A stretch of DNA of 64,000 nt from Granulicatella adiacens ATCC 49175 (lineage in GTDB: Bacteria > Bacillota > Bacilli > Lactobacillales > Aerococcaceae): the NCBI RefSeq assembly GCF_025150565.1, contig NZ_CP102283.1, positions 248,001-312,000 on the forward strand, written 5' to 3'. The position numbers and the translations under genes are program-made. The notes under the pieces are model-generated. The model made no database searches and had not been told where the DNA came from. It was given only the letters and a program-made list of their open reading frames with translations. Shown piece by piece: positions 1 through 8,560 of the stretch (positions within the stretch are counted from its first letter, which is position 1; each line of letters starts with the position of its first letter).

Positions 1-766
1 CCACGAATACATAAGTGCTGTCATCGATGATTCCGATGGCTGTACGCGGGTTGCTCGCCATGGCTTTCCCAACTTCGTCTGAACTATCAACGGCTACTTG
101 TCCGTTTTCAATCAACGCTGGGCCAAATGACAAGACTTGCATCGCGCCGTTGTCCACTAACTGTTGGGCTGTGATGTCGCCTTCTTTGATGATGCCGAAG
201 CTTCCGTCCTTGTAGATAACTAAGTCTTCTTGGTCGGCACTCTGGCTCTCACTTCGTAGTAATTTTCCGTTACGAACAACGTATCCAGCATCTCTGGCTC
301 CGTAGTAGTCTCCATTAATCGCAAGGACCGCGTTTACGCTTTTAGCGGTTGTAGAAGTCTTCGCCGTTACGTTTCGACCGTACGTTTCGTTGGCCAAGGC
401 GGTCTTAATTGACGAGTTGCCTTTGATTTTTACGGTTGCGACGTGGATTTGCGTGTTATTTCGCTCGTAAGTCTCAATCGAGATGGATTTCGTGTCGTCC
501 TCGTAGGCGGTCGCCGTACTCACAGTTGGCGTTGTAGACGCGCCCCCGCTACTTGAACTGCTCGAGTTACTAGACGTTCCCGTGCCGCTTGCGCCAGTTC
601 CTGTGGCCGTGTTCGTTGTCGCTGCCGTTTCGTTACTGAACTTTGCGAGACTCTTAGAGATAAAGAGCGTATCGGCTATGACCATCCCTGAAGCCCCGAT
701 GAGGACGGCCGTATAAGCGGTCGATAAGATTTTTCTGAGTGATTTTCCTTTTTTGTTATTTGACAT
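1..766 (-). CDS. Phosphodiester glycosidase family protein (NAGPA/DUF2233-like), 3' part outside window
   Basis: The reading frame runs off the left edge, so only the first 255 codons are visible. The product starts with a basic stretch and one hydrophobic signal-anchor (about residues 12-36), then a Ser/Thr/Gly-rich linker (about 45-80), then an extracellular domain. Blocks such as AVLAINGDYYGA, RNGKLLRSESQ, QVLSFGPALIENG and NPRTAIGIIDD are typical of the phosphodiester glycosidase/exopolysaccharide-type family related to the domain that uncovers mannose-6-phosphate in animals. The family hydrolyses sugar-phosphodiester bonds, but the substrate here is unknown. The start ATG follows AAAGGTG and overlaps the end of the upstream glycosyltransferase gene by 11 nt, so translation is probably coupled. 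It is probably a surface-attached partner of that transferase. Confidence 0.8.
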   Translation of the reverse strand, partial: MSNNKKGKSLRKILSTAYTAVLIGASGMVIADTLFISKSLAKFSNETAATTNTATGTGASGTGTSSNSSSSSSGGASTTPTVSTATAYEDDTKSISIETYERNNTQIHVATVKIKGNSSIKTALANETYGRNVTAKTSTTAKSVNAVLAINGDYYGARDAGYVVRNGKLLRSESQSADQEDLVIYKDGSFGIIKEGDITAQQLVDNGAMQVLSFGPALIENGQVAVDSSDEVGKAMASNPRTAIGIIDDSTYVFV

Positions 767-1796
767 AATGCACACCTTTCTCTTGTCCAAAAATCAGTTT
801 CTTTTGTACAAACCAGTTAAAGAAGAACATCCCGATTTCGGTCATGATTTTACCGATGAAGGGTCCGATACCCAGTCCGTAGCTGAGGCCCATGAGGATG
901 AGCGTGTTCAGCGTTAATGAGAAGCTGGCGAGTAAAATATAGCCGCCAAGTTCTTTTAGAAACGGTTTGTCGCTGGCAAAGACGAACTTCTTATTCACAA
1001 AGAAGTTGAATCCTGCACTAATCATCCTTGCAATCACGTTAGCCGTTACGAGTGGCACGCCAATAAAAATCTGGAAGGCGTAGAGGGTGTAGTCTAGAAA
1101 AAACGAGAGAAAGGATGATAGGGCGAACTGGAAAATCTCTTTGTAGATTCTGAATGAATCGTGAAGAGGGTTAAAGTGTGACCCTTCATTTTTGTTCTCA
1201 TAAATCGTTTGAATGTCTAGCTCGCAGAAAGGACGTTTTTCTTTCGCCCACACCATCAACACGTTCATTTCGTATTCAAAACGTGATCCTGAGATTTCAA
1301 GCATTTTGTCTAAATGCGTACTTGAGAATCCACGCAGACCTGTTTGGGTATCGCTAAGTTTCGTCCCGCTGGTCAGTTCGAAAATTTTCAAGGTGATTTT
1401 GTTTCCAAGGCGGCTTCTAAGTGGGACATGGGAAGCGTCGAAGTTTCGAACGCCGAGTACGAGGCTATCTTGTTCAAGGGCAGCTCGGTTGGCGATGCGC
1501 ACGATGTCTTCAGGGCTATGTTGTCCGTCAGAGTCTGCCGTCACAATCGCTACTTCCTCATGAGCATGAGTTTCTTTAATATATCGATAAGCGGTTTTGA
1601 GTGCTTCGCCTTTTCCTTTGTTTTCAGGGTGCGTTAAAACAGTCGCTCCTGTAAGCTTTGTGAAGATTGGAAGATAGTTCTCCCCACTACCATCATCCAC
1701 TACGATGACCTCTAAGTTTTTGGCGATGAGTTGCTGCGTTAAAGGAATTAATTTTTCCTCTGGTTCATATGCTGGAATAATGACGATTGTTTTCAT
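756..1796 (-). CDS. Bifunctional glycosyltransferase family 2 / GtrA-like membrane protein
   Basis: The N-terminal GT2 domain (about residues 1-215) has the nucleotide-sugar fold start MKTIVIIPAYEP, the VIVVDDGS motif and TADSDGQHSPEDI, which contains the acidic metal-binding residues. This resembles dolichyl/polyprenyl-phosphate sugar synthases. The C-terminal third has four hydrophobic helices of the GtrA type, which flip or present lipid-linked sugars. Such fusions charge a lipid-phosphate carrier for cell-surface glycan decoration. I chose the ATG at 1796 because the GT2 fold begins there. An upstream in-frame start at 1862 adds 22 residues with no fold signature, and neither start has a strong ribosome site. 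It is followed directly by the phosphodiester glycosidase gene. Confidence 0.82.
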   Translation of the reverse strand: MKTIVIIPAYEPEEKLIPLTQQLIAKNLEVIVVDDGSGENYLPIFTKLTGATVLTHPENKGKGEALKTAYRYIKETHAHEEVAIVTADSDGQHSPEDIVRIANRAALEQDSLVLGVRNFDASHVPLRSRLGNKITLKIFELTSGTKLSDTQTGLRGFSSTHLDKMLEISGSRFEYEMNVLMVWAKEKRPFCELDIQTIYENKNEGSHFNPLHDSFRIYKEIFQFALSSFLSFFLDYTLYAFQIFIGVPLVTANVIARMISAGFNFFVNKKFVFASDKPFLKELGGYILLASFSLTLNTLILMGLSYGLGIGPFIGKIMTEIGMFFFNWFVQKKLIFGQEKGVHYVK

Positions 1797-1957
1797 GGTT
1801 GTCACTGCTCGCCTGTTTGGGGAGCTTCCCCTTTCCGTTTGATTAACTATAATTTGCACCATGAACCTAAAACGTACTTAAAAGAGGTGGAAAAAAATAA
1901 AATTAGCATTTAATATAGTATTTAAAAGAAAAATGAAAAATCCCCTAGCGTCAGGCA

Positions 1958-1988
1958 TTGCTTGTAACGCTACGTAATGTAGTAATAT
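1958..1988 (+). promoter_or_regulatory. MerR-type promoter with 19-bp spacer
   Basis: TTGCTT (1958-1963) and TAATAT (1983-1988) are separated by 19 bp, the long spacing seen at promoters that MerR-family proteins untwist. A CTAC-N5-GTAG inverted repeat (1970-1982) lies inside the spacer. The start point would be about 1995, leaving a very short leader before AAGGAGG (1998-2004). Autoregulation by the downstream gene is an inference from this geometry. Confidence 0.5.
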
Positions 1989-2012
1989 GCAGGCATTAAG
2001 GAGGTGAAAGCT

Positions 2013-2738
2013 ATGTCAAAATATACGACAGGGGAGCTTGCGAAACTTTGCAATGTGACTGTTCGAACCGTTCAGTATTATGACAAAAGAGGCATCTTAA
2101 TTCCGACAGAACTTTCTGAAGGAGGTAGAAGATTATATTCTGAAAGTGATCTTCAACGTCTAAAAGTCATTTGTTTTCTTCGGGAGGTGGATGTACCCAT
2201 CGATGCCATTTCTCAATTATTAGAAGAAGAACATCCTGAAAAAGTGATTTCGATTTTAATAGAACAACAGGAAAGTTTATTGATGGAAGAAATTCAAGAG
2301 AAACAAGAGCAATTAGAAAAATTGCGTGAATTACAGTCGACAGTCCAAAACAAAGAATCCTTCTCACTTGAATCCATCGCGGACATAGCAGTAGTGATGA
2401 AAGGTAAGAAACAACTCAAAAAACTTTACCGGATTATACTTTCAACAGGATTGGTGGTTGGAGCGCTTCAGTGGGTGTCTATTGCATTCTGGATTTTCAA
2501 AGGAATGTGGTGGGGATTTGCGCTATGGGCTCTTTTGGCAACGGTATGGCTTATTTGGGTATGTAACTATTATTACAAACACGTAAAATATATTTGCCCT
2601 GAGTGCCATCAAGAATTTAAACCAGGAAAGAAAGAAGCTTTTTTTGCAAAGCATACGCCAACAACCCGGAATTTAACTTGCTCAGAGTGTGGCCATAAAG
2701 GATTCTGTATTGAAATTTGGGACGGTGACCAAGCGTGA
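2013..2738 (+). CDS. MerR-family regulator with two membrane segments and a C-terminal zinc ribbon
   Basis: Residues 1-70 form a MerR winged helix: YTTGELAKLCNVTVRTVQYY, then GGRRLYSESDLQRL. A coiled-coil region (about 85-120) follows. Unlike a standard MerR, the chain then has two hydrophobic segments (about 140-190) and ends with a CPECH...CSECG zinc-ribbon pair. It is therefore probably a membrane-tethered regulator. The start is the ATG at 2013, seven bases after AAGGAGG. A GTG at 2004 overlaps the ribosome site and was not used. The stop overlaps the start of the YhfC-type protease gene, so the two are translationally coupled. The signal sensed is unknown. Confidence 0.8.
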   Translation: MSKYTTGELAKLCNVTVRTVQYYDKRGILIPTELSEGGRRLYSESDLQRLKVICFLREVDVPIDAISQLLEEEHPEKVISILIEQQESLLMEEIQEKQEQLEKLRELQSTVQNKESFSLESIADIAVVMKGKKQLKKLYRIILSTGLVVGALQWVSIAFWIFKGMWWGFALWALLATVWLIWVCNYYYKHVKYICPECHQEFKPGKKEAFFAKHTPTTRNLTCSECGHKGFCIEIWDGDQA

Positions 2739-3550
2739 GTGGATTTAATCAAATCGTTCTTGGAAAAACCGCGATTCCTTCATTAATCGTGACAGTGGTC
2801 TTGCTTCTTTTGATAGGAATTCTACCTACCGTTTATTGGATGAGAAGACATAAAGGACAAGTGAAAATCAGTTATTTCATTGCTGGGGCATTAGGGTTTA
2901 TTGTTTCTGCCCGTATTCTTGAATCAGGCTTCCATTATTTCTTTTTACTGGCTGATAATCCAATTTCTCAGTTTCTAAACGGGAATACTGTAGCATTCAT
3001 TTTATATGGAATGATGATGGCAGGGATTTTTGAGGAATGTGGTCGCTATATCATATTAAAATACATTATGAAAAAACACCGCATCCGTGAAAATGCAGCT
3101 TTGTATGGAATTGGGCACGGAGTAATTGAAATTCTAACAGTTGTCCTTCCATCGATTTTGCTTTACTTAGTGATTGCGACATCCCTTCAGAATGGAAGTG
3201 TAGATTCTGCGCTTGCAGCACTACATGTTACTGAAAAGAATGCAGACGTGGCCATGCAGAGCTTTCAAGCTGCAGCACAGTTTAATGTTGAAACAGCTGT
3301 GATGACCGTTCTCGAAAGAATCAGTTCAATGGGGATTCATATTGGCTGTACCATCATCGTGTATTACAGTATCATTGCAGAAAATAAAAAATATTTATGT
3401 GGTGCCGTTTTACTACATATGATGGCGGATTGCTTTGCAGCGTTCTATCAACGAAATGTCGTGGGAGCTGGAATCGCTGAAACTGGAATTTTAGTTATGG
3501 CAATCGTCATTGTATGGATTGCGATAAAAATATATAAAAAATTGGCATAA
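2735..3550 (+). CDS. YhfC-family intramembrane glutamic-type protease
   Basis: This 271-residue polytopic protein has about seven hydrophobic helices. The pair of motifs GIFEECGRYIILK (about residues 96-108) and ALYGIGHGVIEI (about 122-133) matches the YhfC family, which is distantly related to CAAX-type membrane proteases. The Glu pair and the His would form the active site. The GTG start overlaps the regulator's stop (GTGA), so it is made with the membrane-bound MerR protein. Cleavage or sensing of that regulator is an attractive but unproven idea. The substrate is not known. Confidence 0.75.
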   Translation: MSGFNQIVLGKTAIPSLIVTVVLLLLIGILPTVYWMRRHKGQVKISYFIAGALGFIVSARILESGFHYFFLLADNPISQFLNGNTVAFILYGMMMAGIFEECGRYIILKYIMKKHRIRENAALYGIGHGVIEILTVVLPSILLYLVIATSLQNGSVDSALAALHVTEKNADVAMQSFQAAAQFNVETAVMTVLERISSMGIHIGCTIIVYYSIIAENKKYLCGAVLLHMMADCFAAFYQRNVVGAGIAETGILVMAIVIVWIAIKIYKKLA

Positions 3551-3579
3551 CGAATCGTTGATGCAAGGGAGGAATGAAG

Positions 3580-3987
3580 ATGGCAACAATAGAAAGTGGA
3601 GCGATATTTGGGATTCCGTTGGTATTCCTGGTGAGTATTGGGTTTATTGCGACATGTGTGCTTGTCATTTTCGTTCGCCGATGGACAGCCGCAAAACAGA
3701 GCGGAGGTCCGTTCATGGCAGCTTTTCATATCGCGAATGGAACATTTTACATTCATGTGGCGTTCTGTTTCAAAAAGCGTCGTATTCCTCTATCATCGAT
3801 TCGCCGGATTTTGATTGATTTCATGCGAGGCAGAAATGGTGGCGGGAGTAGATACTCTGTTAGGATAGAACAAAAGGATGGAACTACGACTATGTTCTTC
3901 ATGGGAAAGAGCAAAATCAACGATGCGCTGCTAGAGGAGTTGCCTCAAGCGGTGAAGCGGTATCCGATACGAATTCAGATGAACTAA
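3580..3987 (+). CDS. Small membrane protein of unknown function
   Basis: The 135-residue product has one N-terminal hydrophobic helix (about residues 7-30) followed by a compact basic beta-rich region (FHIANGTFYIHVAF, RRIPLSSIRRILIDF, YSVRIEQKDGTTTMFFMG). That region looks like a pleckstrin-homology-type or bPH-like fold, but I do not recognise the family. The ATG at 3580 lies seven bases after AAGGGAGG. A second ATG at 3574 is only one base from it and was rejected. It probably belongs to the same operon as the MerR and YhfC genes, starting 29 nt after the latter, and a terminator follows. Confidence 0.6.
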   Translation: MATIESGAIFGIPLVFLVSIGFIATCVLVIFVRRWTAAKQSGGPFMAAFHIANGTFYIHVAFCFKKRRIPLSSIRRILIDFMRGRNGGGSRYSVRIEQKDGTTTMFFMGKSKINDALLEELPQAVKRYPIRIQMN

Positions 3988-4005
3988 GAATAAAAATAGA
4001 ATGAA

Positions 4006-4036
4006 AAAGAATGTTGATAATCAGCATTCTTTTTTG
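4006..4036 (+). terminator. Rho-independent terminator
   Basis: AGAATGTTGAT and ATCAGCATTCT pair around a short loop and are followed by six T. It closes the MerR/YhfC operon. Confidence 0.8.
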
Positions 4037-4067
4037 TTTTCGAAAATACGGATACTAATAGTGTTTC

Positions 4068-4105
4068 TGGAAGCGCTTGACATTTAATCATTTGAGCGGT
4101 AAGAT
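4068..4105 (+). promoter_or_regulatory. Promoter of operon 1 with overlapping cre-like site
   Basis: TTGACA (4077-4082) and TAAGAT (4100-4105) are separated by exactly 17 bp. TGGAAGCGCTTGAC (4068-4081), with the palindromic core AAGCGCTT, resembles a CcpA cre site and covers the -35 box. That position would give glucose repression. The same layout recurs at 9629-9666. Confidence 0.72.
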
Positions 4106-4120
4106 GTAATCGTCATAAAA

Positions 4121-4134
4121 TGACACCGGTGTCA
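4121..4134. promoter_or_regulatory. Palindromic operator TGACACCGGTGTCA, copy 1
   Basis: This is a perfect 14-bp palindrome with the central CCGG/CG symmetry typical of LacI-family operators. It sits about 10 bp past the expected start point. An identical copy lies downstream of the second promoter (9679-9692), and a LacI-family gene (15566-16564) is the obvious candidate regulator. Confidence 0.75.
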
Positions 4135-4175
4135 AAAAGTGAATATCTATTAGGTCAGAAAATATGGAGGTCATT

Positions 4176-6281
4176 ATGAAACGTTTAGACGGCAAAAAAG
4201 TATTTGGAATTCGTAAGTTAAAAGTTGGAGTTTGTTCTATTTTGTTAGCGGTTTCTTTTGTGGGTACGAAAAATGTATTAGCAGAGGAAGTAGCTACTTC
4301 GACTCAGCCAACTACAGAAGAAAACAAACTAGTAACAACGGAGGCATCTCCTGGAAAAGGTCAAGAGGGTGAGAAAGAGGCAAAAGAAACTCCTGCTCAA
4401 AAGGACAGCCAATTAGAAACTACGGTAGAAGATGCAATTCCAAAAGAAAATGTAGAAACTCCTAAGAAGGCTGATGCCGGTGAAAAAGTAGAAAAAGTAA
4501 ATAATGATGCAAGTAACGAAAAGTTAAATGTACCAGCTAACGCTCTTCGTTCTGTATCGGAAAGAAGTGCGAATGGGGTAGAAGCTGATCAACCTACAAC
4601 TGATACTTTAAATGTAAAAGATTTCGGTGCAGTTGGGGATGGAGTTACGGATGATCATGATGCTATGCAGGCAGCTATCGATGCTGCATCTCAAGGACTA
4701 GGTGGAGGAAAATTATATTTCCCTCAAGGAACGTATCTTGTAAAGAAAATGGTCCAATTAAAGAGTAATATCGATATTCGCTTGCATGATGATGCAACGA
4801 TTGTTAACGGAATTAATTTCCAAGGACGTCCTTCAATCGTATTTATGACGGGTCCTTTCATTAATGGAGGAGATAAGATTTTCTGGGAGCCAACAGAAAA
4901 TATTAGTTTTACGGGTGGTACGATTGATATGAATGGTGCTTTGAATGAAGAAGGCACTAAACCAAAGAATTTACCGTTTATTAATTCTTCTGGTGGTTTT
5001 GCGATTGGGAATAGCTCAAATGTTACTATCCGCAATGTAACGTTTAAAGATAGTTATCAAGGGCATGCCATTCAAATTGCGGGGTCTAAAAATGTAATGG
5101 TGGATCAATCTCGTTTCTTAGGTCAAGCATTACCTAAAACGATTAAAGATAATGCGATGATTACAAAAGAGTCGATTCAAATCGAACCGATGACAAGAAA
5201 AGGATTCCCGTACGCATTAAACGAAACTGGTGTGAAGTCAGAAAATGTAACCATTCAAAATTCATACTTTGGAAAGAGTGACAAGTCTGGTGAATTGGTA
5301 ACTGCAATTGGTACGCATTATCAAGCTGTTACTACTCAAAATCCTTCGAATATTAAGATTTTGAACAATCATTTCGACAACTTAGTTTATTCAGGGATAC
5401 GATTTACTGGATTCACAGATATTGTGATTAAAGATAATGTATTTGATAAAAAGACAAAGGAAGAAAGTGTTCGATACAGAGAAGAGGGTGGAGCGCTTGT
5501 AAATGCCTTTAGTTACAAAAATACAGAAGATGTTCTGGACTTAAATAAGAAAGTAGTAATTACAAATAATCGATTCAATATTAAAGACCCTAAAACACAA
5601 GCAATCCGAGTAGCCAGAGATAGTGAAGAGTACTTAGGAAAAGTAAAAGATATTGAAGTAACAAACAATATTATTAATAATCAAGCTCAAGATTCTGAAG
5701 TTCCTTCAATTGAACTTCTCCGCATTAGTGATGGATTAACTGTTTCAGGCAACGTTATTAATGGCGGAAAAGATGGGATTGTCATCAATAACTCTACAGG
5801 CAGCATTACAGCAATCGATAATTCTTTTTCAAACTTAACAGGAAACTCCATTTTATTGCTAAATTCTGGAGATAGTGGAAATATTTCCGTAGTAGCTTTA
5901 GGGCTTGGACATGCTGATATTCATACAGAAAATAGGAACTATCATGTGATTGCAAGAAATAAAAATGGGTATTATTATCTTGCAACCTACTCCGATGATC
6001 AATTAGCTAATTTAATTGACAAAATTGGAGAGGTGTTCGTTCCAATCGCGCGAGGAGAACGTTTTGAAAGATATCTACAGTTTGAGTTCCGTAAGGTTTC
6101 TGAAGAAGTCAAGAAATCCGACACCCCAGCAAAAGAAGCACTCGTTCAAGCTGAAGCAAACAGAAATCAAAAAGAATTACCACAAACAGGAACGAATAGT
6201 TACTTAGGTGCTATTGCTTCCCTTGTTGGATTAGGAGTTTTTTTTGGAGTCGGAGGAGTGAAGAAACGTCATGAAAATTAA
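4176..6281 (+). CDS. LPXTG-anchored right-handed beta-helix (pectate-lyase-3-like) surface protein
   Basis: The 701-residue product begins with a YSIRK-like signal (FGIRKLKVGVCSILL) cleaved near LAEE, then an acidic, Glu/Lys-rich spacer to about residue 130. From about 145 it carries the pectate-lyase-3/glycosidase start motif NVKDFGAVGDGVTDD, followed by Asn-rich beta-helix repeats (ISFTGGTIDMNG, NVTIRNVTFKDS, IVIKDNVFDK). The C-terminus has LPQTG (about 667), a hydrophobic helix and a basic tail for sortase attachment. The family includes glycoside hydrolases and polysaccharide lyases, but the bond cleaved cannot be read from sequence. The ATG at 4176 follows ATGGAGG; the ATG at 4164 is part of that ribosome site. 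It is the first gene of an operon with phosphatase, galT and galE, which suggests it releases the sugar they use. Confidence 0.85.
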   Translation: MKRLDGKKVFGIRKLKVGVCSILLAVSFVGTKNVLAEEVATSTQPTTEENKLVTTEASPGKGQEGEKEAKETPAQKDSQLETTVEDAIPKENVETPKKADAGEKVEKVNNDASNEKLNVPANALRSVSERSANGVEADQPTTDTLNVKDFGAVGDGVTDDHDAMQAAIDAASQGLGGGKLYFPQGTYLVKKMVQLKSNIDIRLHDDATIVNGINFQGRPSIVFMTGPFINGGDKIFWEPTENISFTGGTIDMNGALNEEGTKPKNLPFINSSGGFAIGNSSNVTIRNVTFKDSYQGHAIQIAGSKNVMVDQSRFLGQALPKTIKDNAMITKESIQIEPMTRKGFPYALNETGVKSENVTIQNSYFGKSDKSGELVTAIGTHYQAVTTQNPSNIKILNNHFDNLVYSGIRFTGFTDIVIKDNVFDKKTKEESVRYREEGGALVNAFSYKNTEDVLDLNKKVVITNNRFNIKDPKTQAIRVARDSEEYLGKVKDIEVTNNIINNQAQDSEVPSIELLRISDGLTVSGNVINGGKDGIVINNSTGSITAIDNSFSNLTGNSILLLNSGDSGNISVVALGLGHADIHTENRNYHVIARNKNGYYYLATYSDDQLANLIDKIGEVFVPIARGERFERYLQFEFRKVSEEVKKSDTPAKEALVQAEANRNQKELPQTGTNSYLGAIASLVGLGVFFGVGGVKKRHEN

Positions 6282-7017
6282 AAGCATTTGTTCTATTCAA
6301 GGTACGGCGGTTGAAAACGAAGATGCGCTTGGTAGTTTTGGAAATTTCTTTTGGGTGATTGATGGAGCCACAGATTTATATAATGCAAAAAAATCGATTG
6401 GATATTCGGTTTCTGAAGTAACGCATTTATTGTCTAAGGTGATTGCAAAACATTGTGCAGAATCAAAAACGTTAAAAGAAATTTTTTCTGAAAGTATTAA
6501 GGAGGTCCGTTCGATTATAGGGTTAGATGATTCTAACCATGAAGAATATTGTAAACTGCCGACGTTTGCCTTTGTTTTTGCAAAATTAACAAAAACAAAA
6601 CTGGAATACATGATTCTTGGAGATTGTGTCATGCTCGTAAATGACCAAGAGGTAACCGACCATCGTGTGGATCGTTTGTTTGATTTAGGAAAAAACGAAA
6701 TTGCACTTTCGAGTAAGGAAGGCCCCGAAAGAAAAATAATCTTACAAAAAATTAGAGAACTGGCCAATACGTCAAATGGATATTGGATTGGATCGCTAGA
6801 TGAATCTTGTGTGGAACATGCTATTTATGGGAGTACAGAAGTGACTAGTCCTCTAATTGTATTAATGAGTGATGGTTTTTATGAGTTCTATTCTCAACAT
6901 CCAGAGAATAAATTGGATGATCTAATTGTAATGAGAAAACAATCACAGGAGGTCGATCCTATTTATGGAAAGAAAGATGATGCAAGTATACTAATCGTTG
7001 ATCTTTTAACGGATTGA
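6271..7017 (+). CDS. PP2C-family protein phosphatase domain protein
   Basis: The 248-residue product is a stand-alone PP2C-like domain. The expected metal-binding and core motifs are visible: NEDALGSFGNFFWVIDGATDL (first acidic pair and DG), YMILGDC, LMSDGFYEFY and KKDDASILIVDL. There is no membrane segment or added sensor domain, so it is cytoplasmic. It overlaps the beta-helix gene by 11 nt after GGAGGAG and precedes galT by 55 nt. PP2C enzymes dephosphorylate Ser/Thr phosphoproteins; here the partner could be HPr or an enzyme of the operon, but nothing in the sequence names it. Finding one between a surface glycan enzyme and galT is unusual. Confidence 0.75.
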   Translation: MKIKSICSIQGTAVENEDALGSFGNFFWVIDGATDLYNAKKSIGYSVSEVTHLLSKVIAKHCAESKTLKEIFSESIKEVRSIIGLDDSNHEEYCKLPTFAFVFAKLTKTKLEYMILGDCVMLVNDQEVTDHRVDRLFDLGKNEIALSSKEGPERKIILQKIRELANTSNGYWIGSLDESCVEHAIYGSTEVTSPLIVLMSDGFYEFYSQHPENKLDDLIVMRKQSQEVDPIYGKKDDASILIVDLLTD

Positions 7018-7072
7018 AGCCCTGAAAAGAAGGAAATAATTGAATAGTCAAGTAGATTAAGAGGAGAAAATG

Positions 7073-8548
7073 ATGCAAACAGTAATCAATAATTTTGTTG
7101 AACAAGTAATTCAATCTGGGTTGTATAAACCTATGGATTACTCATATGTAAAGAATAGAGTACTTGCTCTAGTCGGAGAGGAAGGAGCTAATACACCTAC
7201 AAGTGAAACAGATATAAAAAAATTAAAAGATATGCTCGTTGAATTAGCTGAAACGAATGGAAAAGTAGGATCCTTGGCAGAAGAAAAAGACTGTTTAGGT
7301 GCAGAGTTAATGAACTTTATTACTCCAATCCCAAGTGTCATTAATGAAAAATTCTGGAGTACTTATCAAGAATCACCTGAAAAGGCTGTAAATGATTTTT
7401 ATCAACTAAGTAAAGATAATGACTATATCAAACTTTCAGCAATTGCTAAAAATATTGCGTTCCGTGCAGAAACAAAATATGGGTCTCTAGAGATTACAAT
7501 TAACCTCTCTAAACCAGAAAAAGACCCTAAAGCAATTGCTGCTGAAAAATTAATGAAAGCTTCAAATTATCCAAAATGTCTTTTATGTATGGAAAATGAA
7601 GGGTATCAAGGAAGAGTCAATTATCCAGCTCGTGCGAATCATAGAATTGTCCGAATGAAACTGGGCAATGAAGAGTGGGGACTACAATATTCACCATATT
7701 CATATTTTAATGAACATGCCATTTTTCTAAATACAAAGCATATTCCAATGGCGATTACGCCTAAAACATTTGAACAGCTATTAGAAATTGTAGATATTAT
7801 TCCGGGTTATTTTGCAGGATCAAACGCAGACCTCCCTATTGCAGGTGGCTCTATTTTAAGTCACAACCATTATCAAGGTGGAAAATACGTTTTCCCAATG
7901 GAAGTAGCAGAATGTGAAACAACCTTCATATTTTCAGGGTTCGAAGATATTCAGGCTGGTATTGTGAAATGGCCAATGTCTGTTCTTCGATTACGTGGTA
8001 CGAATAAACAAAGAATAGTGGAATTAGCTTCGAAGATTTTAAAATCATGGCAAGGGTATACCGATTTAGAGGCAGATATTATTGCTACAACTGGAGAAAT
8101 TCCGCACCATACAATCACTCCGATTGCTCGTGTAGTGGATGGTCAATTTGAAATGGATCTTGTTTTGAGAGATAATCACACATCAGAGTTATATCCAGAT
8201 GGCGTATATCATCCTCATAAAGATGTTCAGCATATTAAAAAGGAAAATATCGGGTTAATTGAAGTGATGGGACTTGCTATTTTACCACCTCGTTTGAAGA
8301 CAGAGTTAGAGGAAGTTGAGAAATACCTTCTAGGCAAAGATAACACAATTGAGGATTATCATTTAGAATGGGCAGACCAATTAAAAGAAAAATACCCTAA
8401 CGTTAAAGAAGAAGAGGTTAATAGCGTAGTTCAACACGAAGTAGGACAAGTGTTTGCGAGAGTTCTCGAAGATGCTGGCGTTTATAAGAATACTCCATTT
8501 GGACACGAAGCATTTATGAGATTTGTTAAGTCGGTTGGAATTAATTAG
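7073..8548 (+). CDS. galT: UDP-glucose--hexose-1-phosphate uridylyltransferase (class II GalT)
   Basis: This enzyme exchanges UMP between UDP-glucose and galactose-1-phosphate in the Leloir pathway. At about 491 residues it has the length of the Firmicutes class II form. It shows the family blocks [23 protein letters not shown] (about 168-190), [16 protein letters not shown] and the active-site region [13 protein letters not shown] (about 256-268). AAGAGGAG precedes two adjacent ATGs; the second (7073) has the better spacing and the first (7070) is possible. galE starts 12 nt downstream. No galactokinase is next to it, so galactose-1-phosphate must come from a kinase elsewhere or by another route. 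Confidence 0.92.
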   Translation: MQTVINNFVEQVIQSGLYKPMDYSYVKNRVLALVGEEGANTPTSETDIKKLKDMLVELAETNGKVGSLAEEKDCLGAELMNFITPIPSVINEKFWSTYQESPEKAVNDFYQLSKDNDYIKLSAIAKNIAFRAETKYGSLEITINLSKPEKDPKAIAAEKLMKASNYPKCLLCMENEGYQGRVNYPARANHRIVRMKLGNEEWGLQYSPYSYFNEHAIFLNTKHIPMAITPKTFEQLLEIVDIIPGYFAGSNADLPIAGGSILSHNHYQGGKYVFPMEVAECETTFIFSGFEDIQAGIVKWPMSVLRLRGTNKQRIVELASKILKSWQGYTDLEADIIATTGEIPHHTITPIARVVDGQFEMDLVLRDNHTSELYPDGVYHPHKDVQHIKKENIGLIEVMGLAILPPRLKTELEEVEKYLLGKDNTIEDYHLEWADQLKEKYPNVKEEEVNSVVQHEVGQVFARVLEDAGVYKNTPFGHEAFMRFVKSVGIN

Positions 8549-8560
8549 GAGGAACCCCAA

